Assembly: GCF_035961655.1 (NCBI RefSeq)
Contig: NZ_CP108393.1
Span: 3,455,501-3,519,500, forward strand
Reading direction: 5' to 3'
Origin: Streptomyces sp. NBC_01317
Lineage (GTDB): Bacteria > Actinomycetota > Actinomycetes > Streptomycetales > Streptomycetaceae
DNA length: 64,000 nt
In this document: positions 51,064 through 59,864 of the stretch, piece by piece
Numbering within the stretch: position 1 is the stretch's first letter
Layout: each line of letters starts with the position of its first letter
Notes under the pieces: generated by a model
The model's database searches: none
What the model was told of the DNA's origin: nothing
Seen by the model: the letters and a program-made list of their open reading frames with translations, nothing else
Made by a program: the position numbers and the translations under genes

Positions 51064-51855
51064 TCAGGGGGAGGCGGGCTTTCGGCGCAGGGGCTCCGGC
51101 TGTACGGGCTCCGGTTGTACGGGGCGAAGGAGCGCGTCCGCGAACTCGCCCCGCTCCTTCGCGTTCTCCCGCAGCCACAGGCCCAGCTTGTGGTCCGCGT
51201 CGGCGTGGACGAGGTGGGTGAGGTCCGCGCGCGTGGCCAGCGCCTCCGCGACGGCCCGGGTCACCGCGGGCGGGATCACCGTGTCGTGCGCCGGTACGAG
51301 CAGGACCGCGCGCCCGGTGAACGTACGGAAGGCGTCGAGCGCGGCCGAGTCCCGCCAGCTGTCCGGGGTCCTGATGACGCCGGTGAACCCGTCCGCGAAC
51401 GGCACCTCCCACGCCCGGCGCGCGTACACGGCGGGGGCGCACAGGCCGATCGTTGTGACGCGAGGGCCGTAGTGGGCGGCGAGGTCCGCCACCGTCTGGC
51501 CGCTCATGCTGAATCCGACGAGCACCAGGCCGTCGCCGGGCGGCGCGTGCGCGTCGATCACGGCCCGCGCCTGTGCGAGCCGCCGTCCCAGGCTCAGCTC
51601 GCCGAGGGATCCGGAACTGCCGCCGTGCCCCGAGAAGTCGAAGGTGACCACGGTGTGGCCCCGCGCGGCGAGATCCCCGGCGAGGGCGTCCAGCCGCCGG
51701 TGCTCGCTCGTACCGGCGCCGTGGAGCAGGACGGCGGTCGCCCGGCTCGCGGCCGGATCTGCGGGCGTCGTCACGGAGCAGGTGAGCGTCTCGCCGTCGC
51801 ACGGGAAGGAGAAGCGCCGTACGCCGCGCCCCTCGTCCCGGACGTCACGCCGCAT
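51064..51855 (-). CDS. Alpha/beta hydrolase
   Basis: Cytosolic hydrolase of 263 residues. The oxyanion segment is VLLHGAGTSEH, FDFSGHGGSSGS follows, the nucleophile elbow is GFSMSGQ with Ser, the acid is Asp in LVPAHDTVIPP and the His lies in HADADHKLG, giving a complete triad. ATG 51855 has GGGGGAGG six bases upstream. The C-terminal tail is a short repeat (PVQPEPVQPEPL). An acyl-peptide or carboxyl esterase is plausible; the substrate is not known. It is convergent with the wall hydrolase, 31 bases apart, and divergent from the next gene. Confidence 0.87.
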   Translation of the reverse strand: MRRDVRDEGRGVRRFSFPCDGETLTCSVTTPADPAASRATAVLLHGAGTSEHRRLDALAGDLAARGHTVVTFDFSGHGGSSGSLGELSLGRRLAQARAVIDAHAPPGDGLVLVGFSMSGQTVADLAAHYGPRVTTIGLCAPAVYARRAWEVPFADGFTGVIRTPDSWRDSAALDAFRTFTGRAVLLVPAHDTVIPPAVTRAVAEALATRADLTHLVHADADHKLGLWLRENAKERGEFADALLRPVQPEPVQPEPLRRKPASP

Positions 51856-52014
51856 CGCATCCTCCCCCTGACCCCGTGATCGTACGCCCGCGAAGAAGCT
51901 CAACGATCGCTGTACGGCCCGGGAACGAGCGGGGCAGGACCCGTACGCTGGGCGCTCCACCGGAGCCGTGGCGCTGACACGCCACCTGCTGTCGCCCTCC
52001 CCAAAGGACGCCCC

Positions 52015-52974
52015 GTGAGCACTCCCCGCCATGTCATCTTCGGTACCGGCGCCATCGGCCGGGCCACGCTCGCCGCGCTGCTGCGCCGGGGCGAACACCC
52101 GCGGGACGTACGGATGGTCAACCGCTCGGGCTCCGCGCCCGTTCCCGACGGGGTCGAGGTCGTGGCCGGGGACGCCACCGACCCCGCCTTCACCACCGCC
52201 GTCGCCGAGGGCGCCCAGGTGGTGTACCAGATCCTCAACCCGCCCTACCACCGCTGGGCCCAGGAGTTCCCCGGCCTCCAGGCCGGAGTGGTGGCCGCCG
52301 CGGAGGCCGCCGGGGCGCGGCTGGTGAGCATGGACAACGTCTACATGTACGGGCCGCCCCTGGGCCGCCCCCTCACCGAGGGCCACGCCGACGCGCCCAC
52401 GACCCGCAAGGGCGCGGTCCGCGCGCGGATGGCCCAGGACCTGCTCGCCGCGCACCGCGCGGGCCGCGTCGAGGTCACCATCGGCCGCGCCTCGGACTAC
52501 TACGGGCCCGGCGGCGGCAAGCAGTCCGTCCTCGGCGACACGGTCTTCAAGGCGGCGCTGCGGGGCCGGACTGCCACGGTCCTCGGCGACCCGGACCAGC
52601 CGCACACGTACACGTACATCCCGGACATCGGTGAGGGCCTCGCCCTCCTCGGCGAACACCCCGACGCGGCGGGCGAGGTCTGGCACCTGCCGAACGACCC
52701 GGTCACCCGCACCACCCGCCAACTCGTCACCCTCGTCCACGAGTCGGCGGGCCACCCGAAGGCCAAGGTGCGCTCGCTCCCGCCCGTGGTGCTGCGCACG
52801 CTGGGCGTCGCGAACCCGCTCCTGCGCGAACTGAGCGAGATGCTGTACGAGTTCCAGGAGCCGTTCGTCGTCGACAGCACCAAGATCACCAAACACCTCG
52901 GCGCGACGGCGACCCCGGCGGAACAGGCGGTGCACGACACGCTGGCCACGTACCGCGCGCCGGCCGGAAGCTAG
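52015..52974 (+). CDS. NAD-dependent epimerase/dehydratase-like protein
   Basis: Protein of 319 residues with an extended-SDR Rossmann fold: FGTGAIGRATLAALL, a second strand RMVNRSG, VVAGDATDP, and MDNVYMYGPP where the usual catalytic YxxxK would be looked for; the Lys four residues after Tyr is not obvious, so it may be a binding or reductase variant of the family. The C-terminal half (TYIPDIGEGLALL, WHLPNDP) is typical of NAD-dependent epimerases. GTG 52015 follows GGACGCCCC. A terminator hairpin follows the stop at once, and after it the accessory insert begins. Confidence 0.85.
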   Translation: MSTPRHVIFGTGAIGRATLAALLRRGEHPRDVRMVNRSGSAPVPDGVEVVAGDATDPAFTTAVAEGAQVVYQILNPPYHRWAQEFPGLQAGVVAAAEAAGARLVSMDNVYMYGPPLGRPLTEGHADAPTTRKGAVRARMAQDLLAAHRAGRVEVTIGRASDYYGPGGGKQSVLGDTVFKAALRGRTATVLGDPDQPHTYTYIPDIGEGLALLGEHPDAAGEVWHLPNDPVTRTTRQLVTLVHESAGHPKAKVRSLPPVVLRTLGVANPLLRELSEMLYEFQEPFVVDSTKITKHLGATATPAEQAVHDTLATYRAPAGS

Positions 52975-52980
52975 GCCTTC

Positions 52981-53000
52981 GGGACCACCTTGGTGGTCCC
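52981..53000 (+). terminator. Terminator of the epimerase gene
   Basis: GGGACCACC and GGTGGTCCC pair around a two-base centre (eight or nine base pairs), seven bases after the stop. It marks the left edge of the accessory segment. Confidence 0.75.
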
Positions 53001-54015
53001 GAGTTGGGAGGCATACTGATGTTCGCAAGGAGGCTCGATTGACGATAGAGGCATTTACCGGCCAAAAGGGGCCAGATGGATCGTTGGTCTGCGTGGCGAA
53101 CTCTACGCCCGCAAGAACTCAGACAGAGGAACGGTCGCGAACAAGGCCAATCGATCCGTAAGCAGCTCGCCCCGAGCCGGCCGAACGCTGACAGCAATGG
53201 CGTCCGGATATTGCGAAGTCATCGACCACGGGCCGCTGGGACACGACCCCGGCAAACTCTGCCGATTATTTGTACAGTAGTCACGACTCACTGCTCGGCA
53301 AGCGCGAGCGGTGGACAGTCGGCTGCCATAGGCCGCGCCAACTGCGGTGCCCCGACACGACGGGCCGCGCCTGTTCCCAGCCCGCAGACCTCGAAGTGCC
53401 AGCACTGGGGACTTTGTTACGCAGCACCAACGGACAGCAAGTCGCCGACTGAACTTCGCGCTCGCCAGCACCCTCGCCCCCGTCGACCATGGCGAGCAGG
53501 AGGCGTAGTGCGATCCGTGACACTGGGAGTTCGGCGCCCTACGCGCCCGCCCGCACCTGGCACGTGCACACGTAGGGTGCACGGTCTGCGCTTCGTTTGC
53601 GTGAATCGAGGCCCCGAGCATCAGCTCGACAACATGCTCGCTACGCCCCAACTTCTTTTCCTTCATGAGCACCTATTCCATGAGGTACGGCGCTCGGGAT
53701 CCCCGAGGGGGCGCTCTGCCGCAGCCGCCCGGCCTCCGCACGCGTGGCTCCTCAATACTGGACCGACATTCCCGTGGCGCGACTGCGACCGCGAGCTGCA
53801 CATCGCCCTGAGCGTGACGTGCTCGACGGGCCCGAAAACCGCCACGACCGTGCCCTCGACGAGCAGGAGCGGCGCATGTGGGGATAACTGACCGTCGCCC
53901 TGGCAGCCGTACTCGCCGAGATCGAGGACGAGAATAAGGGTTGTGCCGTTATCAGTTCAGTTCGTGGCCTAGTGTGGGTAACGTTTCCGCACGCCCGAAA
54001 GGATCCCCTAATTCT
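53001..54015. other. Long stretch with no intact gene; possible remnant
   Basis: About one kilobase with mixed GC and no open frame that looks like a Streptomyces protein. One plus-strand frame from 53684 has plausible helical sequence (RALDEQERRMWG) stopped by TAA at 53885-53887 and continuing in the same phase as LTVALAAVLAEIEDENKG. A single G-to-T change would make that TAA from GAA, so this may be a decayed gene. A TTG at 53039 with AAGGAGG could start a 40-residue peptide of no recognised family. Confidence 0.35.
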
Positions 54016-54050
54016 GTGCACCCCGCCGCGCACCCCTCGGCGGGGTGCAC
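54016..54050 (-). terminator. Terminator of the restriction endonuclease gene
   Basis: GTGCACCCCGCCG pairs perfectly over 13 bases with its complement around a nine-base loop, 80 bases past the endonuclease stop on the minus strand. Confidence 0.8.
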
Positions 54051-54129
54051 GCACGTCCGCTAAGGGATGCGTGTCGCTACTGCGGAACGGTGGCCTACGG
54101 GTCGATCACTGGCGGGGTCCCGGTTGGTC

Positions 54130-55308
54130 TCACTTCGCAGTGGACGCAGCAAGCATGTCGGCCCACTCGTGCTGGCTGTCCTTGCCGCAGTGGAAGTCCT
54201 TCAATCGCTGCACCAAGAGTTGGGGAAACCGCTTGAGGCACTCGGCCAGAGGAAGAGGTGACCACTGTACGGCGGTGAGGAGCAGCTTCTTGGGGTCGCT
54301 AACCACCTCAAGAAGGATGCCGTTGCGTTCTTGCGCAAGCATGGCGAGTTTGTCCGGCTCGAGATCTGCCTGATTCGGTTCAACCGCCGCATACAGGCCC
54401 TTCCCGATGCCTGCCACCGCCAGTCGCTCAACGAACTGAAGGATCTCACTCTGCGACACGGCCTTCTGCTTGGCTTCCGCGCTCAGTACGACGGTGTAGT
54501 CAGCAGTAGAGGCGGACGTAGGGTCATCCGACTCAAAAAAACCGTCCTGGGCGGACTCTTGACTGCTCGGAGGAACTTTGATCGCAACGTCACCGGGGAC
54601 ATTGCGACTAGGATCATTGATGGCGTCGGCGTAGACCATTCCTGGATGAACTAGGTCAAGGCAGGCTGCGACGAAGGCTTGCCCGCGTCTCCCGCCTTCT
54701 CGGTTGATGTTGATGAAAGCGGTTGCGAGGTCGCTCAGGACCGGAAGTGTCAGCGAACCGGCTTCGAGTTCGAGCACTGTTGCCCTGTTGCCATCCTCGA
54801 TGCGCACCCGAAGGAACGCGGCCAAGGCCCTCAGCGCACTCTCATCCTCAAGGAAGTCGGCACTCTGGAGACACTCGACCAGATACTCAAGCTCGGCTCG
54901 CGCCACCGGCTTGCTCTCGGGAATCAGCGAGAGGACGACCATCTCTTGCTGATAGAAAGGATGGTTGTTCAGCGGCTCTGCACCGCTCGTCCGCAGGTCG
55001 ATCTCATGCTCGACACAGGCAGGCACCAGGACGTTCTTGGCGACCCCACGAGCGGAGTACCCGCGATGCACCTTGGTCTGGAGCGCGAGGGCGTTGACGA
55101 GCTTGTTCGTGGCCTTGGCCAGCAACGCTGTGCCCAGCATTGGGGTGTTGGTGCCGTTCTTGGCCTGACCCACCTTGCGGCTTCGGGTGATCCACTCGGA
55201 CGGAAGGTCCTCGTCCGATCGCGCCAGCATGAGCGCTTCGAGGAACTTCTCCCTCGCTGGTTCCCTAGGAACCCGCAGCGTCACTTTCCGCCCCCCGCCC
55301 TGCACCAT
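54130..55308 (-). CDS. Type II restriction endonuclease, SacI-like
   Basis: Protein of 392 residues. The conserved-looking part at 75-120 (YSARGVAKNVLVPACVE, IDLRTSGAEPLNNHPF) resembles SacI-family endonucleases from Streptomyces. A possible PD-(D/E)xK core is Asp240 in VPGDVAIK and Glu278-x-Lys280 in LSAEAKQKAVS, separated by a variable loop. It is divergent from an m5C methyltransferase across 124 bases, the standard layout of a restriction-modification pair. Codon use is visibly less GC-biased than in the flanking core genes, a sign of transfer. If SacI-like it would cut GAGCTC, but the specificity is inferred. ATG 55308 or GTG 55284 may be the start. Confidence 0.65.
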   Translation of the reverse strand: MVQGGGRKVTLRVPREPAREKFLEALMLARSDEDLPSEWITRSRKVGQAKNGTNTPMLGTALLAKATNKLVNALALQTKVHRGYSARGVAKNVLVPACVEHEIDLRTSGAEPLNNHPFYQQEMVVLSLIPESKPVARAELEYLVECLQSADFLEDESALRALAAFLRVRIEDGNRATVLELEAGSLTLPVLSDLATAFININREGGRRGQAFVAACLDLVHPGMVYADAINDPSRNVPGDVAIKVPPSSQESAQDGFFESDDPTSASTADYTVVLSAEAKQKAVSQSEILQFVERLAVAGIGKGLYAAVEPNQADLEPDKLAMLAQERNGILLEVVSDPKKLLLTAVQWSPLPLAECLKRFPQLLVQRLKDFHCGKDSQHEWADMLAASTAK

Positions 55309-55432
55309 GTTCCGCCCACATCCGTGATCGACTCAGCCTGGACGCCACAGGCTCGCACACTAGCCCGGCCGAGAGCTAGTCTCTCCCTCAGGGCGCCGCC
55401 AACCGCCGAACCAAGCGGGTCTCATCTCCCCG

Positions 55433-56524
55433 ATGTCAGTCCCACATGGCACTCTGTTCTCTGTGACGAGTCAAGGCATCGCAATCTCATTGTTCTCCGG
55501 CGCAGGCGGCCTGGACCTCGGGGTGGAGCAAGCCGGGTACGAGGTCCGTGCTGCCGTTGAGCGCAACGCCGACGCCGTGGCCACGATGGAGAAGAATTTT
55601 TCCCATCTCCAATCAGAAGTGATCCAGAAGGACATTCTTGAGGTTTCAGCCAAAGACCTTCTAAGCGCTGCTGGCCTCAAGGGGGGCGAACGCCCGGATT
55701 TGCTGGTCGGCGGCCCCCCCTGCACTCCGTTCTCAAAGTCGGGATTCTGGCTTGAGTACAAGCGCAAAGGACTCGATCCGGGCGCCTCCCTTTTGCAGTC
55801 CTACACTCGCCTTCTCCGTGAGGCGAAACCGCGCGCTTTTGTCATGGAGAACGTCTACGCACTCACTTTCAACAACAAGGCCTCGCGTCCCGCTTACGAG
55901 CGATTGCTGCGGGAAATTGACGAGGCAGGATACAGCTACGAGACGAAAGTCCTGAATGCTGCCGACTACGGAGTCCCGCAGTCCCGACCGAGGCTCTTCG
56001 TGATCGGGGTACCAAAGGGTAAGGCCCTGCCGCAGCACCCAGAACCGACACACGGGGGCAAGTGGGAGCGCCGCGCAACGGGCACCGAAGAGCAGTCTCA
56101 TGTAACAGTGGGGCAGGCCCTTGAGGGGCTCGTGACGGAGCCTGAAGCCGGCGAGACAGTCGGCGGAAAGTATGGGCATCTGCTGCCCGACATTCCGCCC
56201 GGAGAGAATTACCTCCATTATACGGAAGAGCGAGGCCACAGTAACCCTGAGTTCAAGTGGCGATCCAAGTATTGGTCGTTCCTGCTTAAGCTCGACCCCA
56301 ACCGCCCTTCTCCAACGATTCAGGCACAGCCAGGCCCTTACATCGGCCCGTTTCACTGGGATAACCGGCGCCTACGCGTGCCAGAGATGAAGCGGCTGTT
56401 CACATTTCCGGATGAGTTTCAATTCGTCGGCAAGCGCGGCGCTGTTCAGGCCCAACTCGGAAATTGCGTTCCCCCCCTCTTGGCGGAAAAGGTCGTGCGT
56501 GCCATCGCCGAGCAGGTGGAGTAA
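55433..56524 (+). CDS. DNA cytosine-5 methyltransferase
   Basis: Protein of 363 residues that methylates cytosine at C5 and protects host DNA from the endonuclease encoded divergently. Motif I is SLFSGAGGLDLG (residues 19-30), motif IV GGPPCTPFS with catalytic Cys97, motif VI VMENV (137-141), motif VIII QSRPRLFVIG, motif IX region RPSPTI and motif X QLGNCVPPLLAEKV. The target-recognition part lies at about 195-300. ATG 55433 has no clear ribosome site and GTG 55463 is an alternative just before the fold; a leaderless transcript is possible. Codon use is again lower in GC than the neighbours. Confidence 0.94.
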   Translation: MSVPHGTLFSVTSQGIAISLFSGAGGLDLGVEQAGYEVRAAVERNADAVATMEKNFSHLQSEVIQKDILEVSAKDLLSAAGLKGGERPDLLVGGPPCTPFSKSGFWLEYKRKGLDPGASLLQSYTRLLREAKPRAFVMENVYALTFNNKASRPAYERLLREIDEAGYSYETKVLNAADYGVPQSRPRLFVIGVPKGKALPQHPEPTHGGKWERRATGTEEQSHVTVGQALEGLVTEPEAGETVGGKYGHLLPDIPPGENYLHYTEERGHSNPEFKWRSKYWSFLLKLDPNRPSPTIQAQPGPYIGPFHWDNRRLRVPEMKRLFTFPDEFQFVGKRGAVQAQLGNCVPPLLAEKVVRAIAEQVE

Positions 56525-56533
56525 TCGTTACTT

Positions 56534-56791
56534 CTACGCCCAGCCGCCCTTCCGCAAGGCGGCGACCAGCCCCTGCGCCAGCAGGAAGGTGAGCACCCGG
56601 ACGGCCGCCCCGTCACCGACCGCGAGGAAGGGCGCCAACTCCACGTCGCGGGAGAGCGCCGTCACTAGCTTCCAGGAAATGGCGCGCGATGCCGCCACAA
56701 TGAGCAGAAACGCATATGAACTCGGCCTCACCCCCATGGCCGTCCGGGTCGTCGCAGCTGCGGAAGTTTCCGCCCCCGTCACTGATTTCAC
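56534..56791 (-). CDS. Small hydrophobic protein or gene fragment
   Basis: An 85-residue minus-strand frame ending ten bases after the methyltransferase stop. The second half (SWKLVTALSRDVELAPFLAV, LTFLLAQGLVAALRKGGWA) reads like the end of a membrane protein, but the first 30 residues are poor. No family is recognised. It may be the remainder of a core gene cut by the insertion, or chance. Confidence 0.3.
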   Translation of the reverse strand: MKSVTGAETSAAATTRTAMGVRPSSYAFLLIVAASRAISWKLVTALSRDVELAPFLAVGDGAAVRVLTFLLAQGLVAALRKGGWA

Positions 56792-57138
56792 CCGTCATAC
56801 CCGTCACGCCACCCCTACTGTCCGGCGATGTCGCCGCCAAGGTGCACCACATCCGGACCGCCACAATCGCCTTACGCCGGTGCTCGCGGGAGAGTGCGAC
56901 GCCCCTTCCCGCAAACCGTGTCGACGTGCCAGCCGCCCGAGCGTGAATGCCTACGCCCCGCAGGTCACCCGGGGCTCCTCTGGGACGAACTGACTCTGCG
57001 ACATCGAACCGTGAATCGCTGGATCCGCTGGCCGGGGCACACGCCCCGACCGGCGGATTCATGTCTACGGTGGGAACGAACTAGGCCAGAGGCCACACTC
57101 GCACAACTCGACGTGAACCGGAGATATCGACCGAATCG
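56792..57138. other. Right flank of the accessory insert, no gene seen
   Basis: 347 bases of low-quality open frames. Short direct repeats of the type CCCGTCAT/CCCGTCAC occur near 56790-56812. No integrase, tRNA end or insertion-sequence terminus is visible. Confidence 0.4.
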
Positions 57139-58425
57139 TCACGCCTTCGGCGCCACCTTCGACAGGCCGTTGATGATGCGGTCCGACGCGTCGCCGCCCG
57201 TCGGGTCCGTCAGGTTGGCCAGCATCTTCAGCAGGAACTTCATCAACAGCGGGTGCGTCAGGCCGCGCTGGGCCGCGATCTTCATGATCTTCGGGTTGCC
57301 GATGAGCTTCACGAACGCGCGGCCCAGCGTGTAGTAGCCGCCGTACGTCTCCTTCAGGATGCGCGGGTAGCGCTGGAGCACCAGCTCCCGCTGGGCCGGA
57401 GTCGCGCGGGCGTGGGCCTGGACGATCACCTCGGCGGCGATCTGGCCCGACTCCATGGCGTACGCGATGCCCTCGCCGTTGAACGGGTTGACCATCCCGC
57501 CCGCGTCCCCGACCAGCAACAGGCCCCGCGTGTAGTGCGGCTGGCGGTTGAACGCCATCGGCAGCGCCGCGCCGCGGATCGGCATCGTCATGTTGTCCGG
57601 GGTGTAGCCCCAGTCCGCCGGCATCGACGCGCACCACGCCTTGAGCACCTCGCGCCAGTCCAGCTCCTTGAAGGAGTCGGACGTGTTGAGCACGCCCAGG
57701 CCGACGTTGGACGTACCGTCGCCCATGCCGAAGATCCAGCCGTACCCCGGCAGCAGCCGGTCCTCGCCGGGACCGCGCCGGTCCCACAGCTCCAGCCAGG
57801 ACTCCAGGTAGTCGTCGTCGTGGCGGGGCGAGGTGAAGTACGTGCGCACCGCGACGCCCATCGGGCGGTCCTCGCGCCGGTGCAGGCCCATCGCCAGCGA
57901 CAGCCGCGTGGAGTTGCCGTCGGCGGCCACCACGAGCGGCGCGTGGAAGGTGACCGGGGTCTTCTCCTCGCCCAGCTTCGCGTTCACGCCCGTGATCCGG
58001 CCGGTGCGCGCGTCCGTGATCGGCGCGCCCACGTTGCACCGCTCGTACAGCCGCGCGCCCGCCTTCTGCGCCTGCCGGGCCAGCTGTTCGTCGAAATCGT
58101 CCCTCTTCCGGACGAGTCCGTAGTCCGGGTACGAGGCGAGATCCGGCCAGTCCAGCTGGAGCCGCACCCCGCCGCCGATGATCCGCAGGCCCTTGTTGCG
58201 CAGCCAGCCCGCCTCCTCGGAGATGTCGATGCCCATCGACACGAGCTGCTTGGTCGCGCGCGGGGTGAGCCCGTCGCCGCAGACCTTCTCGCGCGGGAAC
58301 GCCGTCTTCTCCAGCAGCAGGACGTCCAGGCCCGCCTTGGCCAGGTAGTAGGCGGTCGTCGAACCGGCCGGACCGGCACCGACGACAATCACATCCGCGG
58401 TGTGTTCGGAGAGGGGCTCGGTCAC
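57139..58425 (-). CDS. Geranylgeranyl-reductase family FAD oxidoreductase
   Basis: Flavoprotein of 428 residues. The N-terminal dinucleotide fold is VIVVGAGPAGSTTAYYLAKAG, followed by PREKVCGDGLTPRA (family motif), the ATG-like DG motif VVAADGNSTRL, and LLVGDAGGMVNPFNGEGIAYAMESG at the flavin site (cited by VGDAGGMVNPFNGEGI). It probably saturates double bonds in polyprenyl chains; with menaquinone genes nearby, MenJ-like partial reduction of the quinone tail is the best guess, archaeal-type lipid reductase being less likely here. GTG 58425 has GGGAGA nine bases upstream. A divergent acetyltransferase gene follows across 98 bases. Confidence 0.9.
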   Translation of the reverse strand: MTEPLSEHTADVIVVGAGPAGSTTAYYLAKAGLDVLLLEKTAFPREKVCGDGLTPRATKQLVSMGIDISEEAGWLRNKGLRIIGGGVRLQLDWPDLASYPDYGLVRKRDDFDEQLARQAQKAGARLYERCNVGAPITDARTGRITGVNAKLGEEKTPVTFHAPLVVAADGNSTRLSLAMGLHRREDRPMGVAVRTYFTSPRHDDDYLESWLELWDRRGPGEDRLLPGYGWIFGMGDGTSNVGLGVLNTSDSFKELDWREVLKAWCASMPADWGYTPDNMTMPIRGAALPMAFNRQPHYTRGLLLVGDAGGMVNPFNGEGIAYAMESGQIAAEVIVQAHARATPAQRELVLQRYPRILKETYGGYYTLGRAFVKLIGNPKIMKIAAQRGLTHPLLMKFLLKMLANLTDPTGGDASDRIINGLSKVAPKA

Positions 58426-58523
58426 GGCGGGTTCTCCCGAAGACTCGAAAATGGCGTACCGGACGGCACGGGACCTGTGCAGTCTATTCGTGCGCACCGA
58501 CCGCCACGTTGAAGGGCCTGCCC

Positions 58524-59042
58524 GTGAAGGACATGACCAAGTCACCGCCCGCCGTGCACCTGCGCGTCCCCACCGAGGAGGACGCCCTCGCCTGGCACCG
58601 GCTCTTCGACCACCCCGAGGTGATGGAGTTCCACGGCGGCGCCTCCGCCGAGCACTCGGTGTACGAGGAGCTGACCGCCCGCCAGCGCCGCCACGACGCC
58701 GAACGGGGCTTCTGCTTCTGGACGCTGGTGGACGAGCACGGCGACGCGATCGGCTTCACCGGCGCCCAGCCGTGGCCGCACGAGACCTTCGGCCCGGTGG
58801 GCGAGATCGAGATCGGCTGGCGGCTCGGACGGGAGTACTGGGGACGCGGATACGTCACCGCCGCCGCGCGCACGACGCTGGAGCGGGTCCGCGCGGCGGG
58901 CGTCGACCGGGTGGTGGCGATGGTGTACCCGGAGAACACCCGCTCGGTCGCGGTGATCCGGCGCCTCGGCATGGAGCGGGCGGAGACGTACACGGGGGCG
59001 GTGTCGGGGAAGGAGGCGCACTGCTACCGGCTGGAGCTGTGA
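58524..59042 (+). CDS. GNAT-family N-acetyltransferase
   Basis: Acetyltransferase of about 172 residues, RimJ/RimL-like. LRVPTEEDALAWHRLF opens the fold, IGFTGAQPW and VGEIEIGWRLGREYWGRGYVTAA supply the acetyl-CoA loop (WGRGYVT), and MVYPENTRSVAVIRRLGM closes it. GTG 58524 has GAAGGGC six bases upstream; TTG 58509 and ATG 58533 are alternatives. The substrate is not known. It converges on menG, 43 bases away, with no strong hairpin between. Confidence 0.88.
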   Translation: MKDMTKSPPAVHLRVPTEEDALAWHRLFDHPEVMEFHGGASAEHSVYEELTARQRRHDAERGFCFWTLVDEHGDAIGFTGAQPWPHETFGPVGEIEIGWRLGREYWGRGYVTAAARTTLERVRAAGVDRVVAMVYPENTRSVAVIRRLGMERAETYTGAVSGKEAHCYRLEL

Positions 59043-59085
59043 GCCTGTGGATAGCTGGAGCCGTAGGGAGAGAGGGAGAGGCCCC

Positions 59086-59778
59086 TCAGTCCCGTACGCC
59101 CCGGTGCAGCGCCACGATCCCGCCCGTCAGGTTCCGCCACGCCACCCGCGACCAGCCCGCGCCCTGCAACCGCTCAGCCAGCGCGGGCTGGTCGGGCCAC
59201 GCGCGGATCGACTCGGCGAGGTACACGTACGCGTCCGGGTTGGAGGAGACCGCGCGCGCGGCCGGCGGCAGCGCCCGCATCAGGTACTCCGTGTAGACGG
59301 TCCGGAACGGCGCCCACGTCGGGTGCGAGAACTCACAGATCACCACCCGCCCGCCCGGCTTCGTCACCCGGTACAGCTCGCGCAGCGCGCGGTCCGTGTC
59401 GTGGACGTTGCGCAGCCCGAAGGAGATCGTCACCGCGTCGAAGACCTCGTCCGCGAAGGGCAGTTTTGTCGCGTCCCCCGCCGTGAACGGCATCCACGGG
59501 TGGCGCTTCTTGCCCTCCCGCAGCATGCCCAGGGAGAAGTCGCAGGGCACGACGTACGCACCGGTCGCGGCGAACGGCTGCGAGGAGGTGGCCGTGCCCG
59601 CCGCCAGGTCGAGGATCTTCTCGGCGGGGCGCGCGTGGACGGCCTTCGCGACCGCCTTGCGCCACACCCGGTCCTGCCCGAGCGACAGCACGTCGTTGGT
59701 CAGGTCGTAGTTCGCCGCCACGTCGTCGAACATCGAGGCGACTTCGTGCGGCTGCTTGTCCAGGGATGCGCGCGTCAC
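59086..59778 (-). CDS. menG: Demethylmenaquinone methyltransferase
   Basis: SAM-dependent enzyme of 230 residues that adds the C2 methyl group of menaquinone, last step of the pathway. [22 protein letters not shown] is the UbiE/MenG signature opening (cited by [10 protein letters not shown] and DVLSLGQ). The SAM site is [12 protein letters not shown], and [17 protein letters not shown] with VICEFSHP are diagnostic. It lies downstream of mqnC and the amidohydrolase-like gene on the same strand and may be cotranscribed, though 86 bases separate it. Confidence 0.95.
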   Translation of the reverse strand: MTRASLDKQPHEVASMFDDVAANYDLTNDVLSLGQDRVWRKAVAKAVHARPAEKILDLAAGTATSSQPFAATGAYVVPCDFSLGMLREGKKRHPWMPFTAGDATKLPFADEVFDAVTISFGLRNVHDTDRALRELYRVTKPGGRVVICEFSHPTWAPFRTVYTEYLMRALPPAARAVSSNPDAYVYLAESIRAWPDQPALAERLQGAGWSRVAWRNLTGGIVALHRGVRD

Positions 59779-59864
59779 TGGCGTTGGCCTCGCTTGTCTC
59801 GGATCCGGTGCGGTGCGGTGCAGCTACACCGCGATACGCCCATTCTCGCAGGCGTGCCCCCGCC

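Noticed and set aside
53039..53160. Small TTG-start peptide with an AAGGAGG site.
   Set aside because: The ribosome site is good, but the 40-residue product has no family resemblance and the surrounding DNA is decayed; left as a remark in the region entry.
53076..53891. A 271-codon plus-strand frame in the restriction-modification insert.
   Set aside because: Composition is like random GC-rich DNA (Arg/Pro/Ser/Thr), there is no ribosome site and no recognisable motif.
52981..57138. Integrase, transposase or tRNA attachment site bounding the restriction-modification insert.
   Set aside because: None was found on either strand; no matching direct or inverted repeats were seen at the two edges, so no mobile element is annotated.
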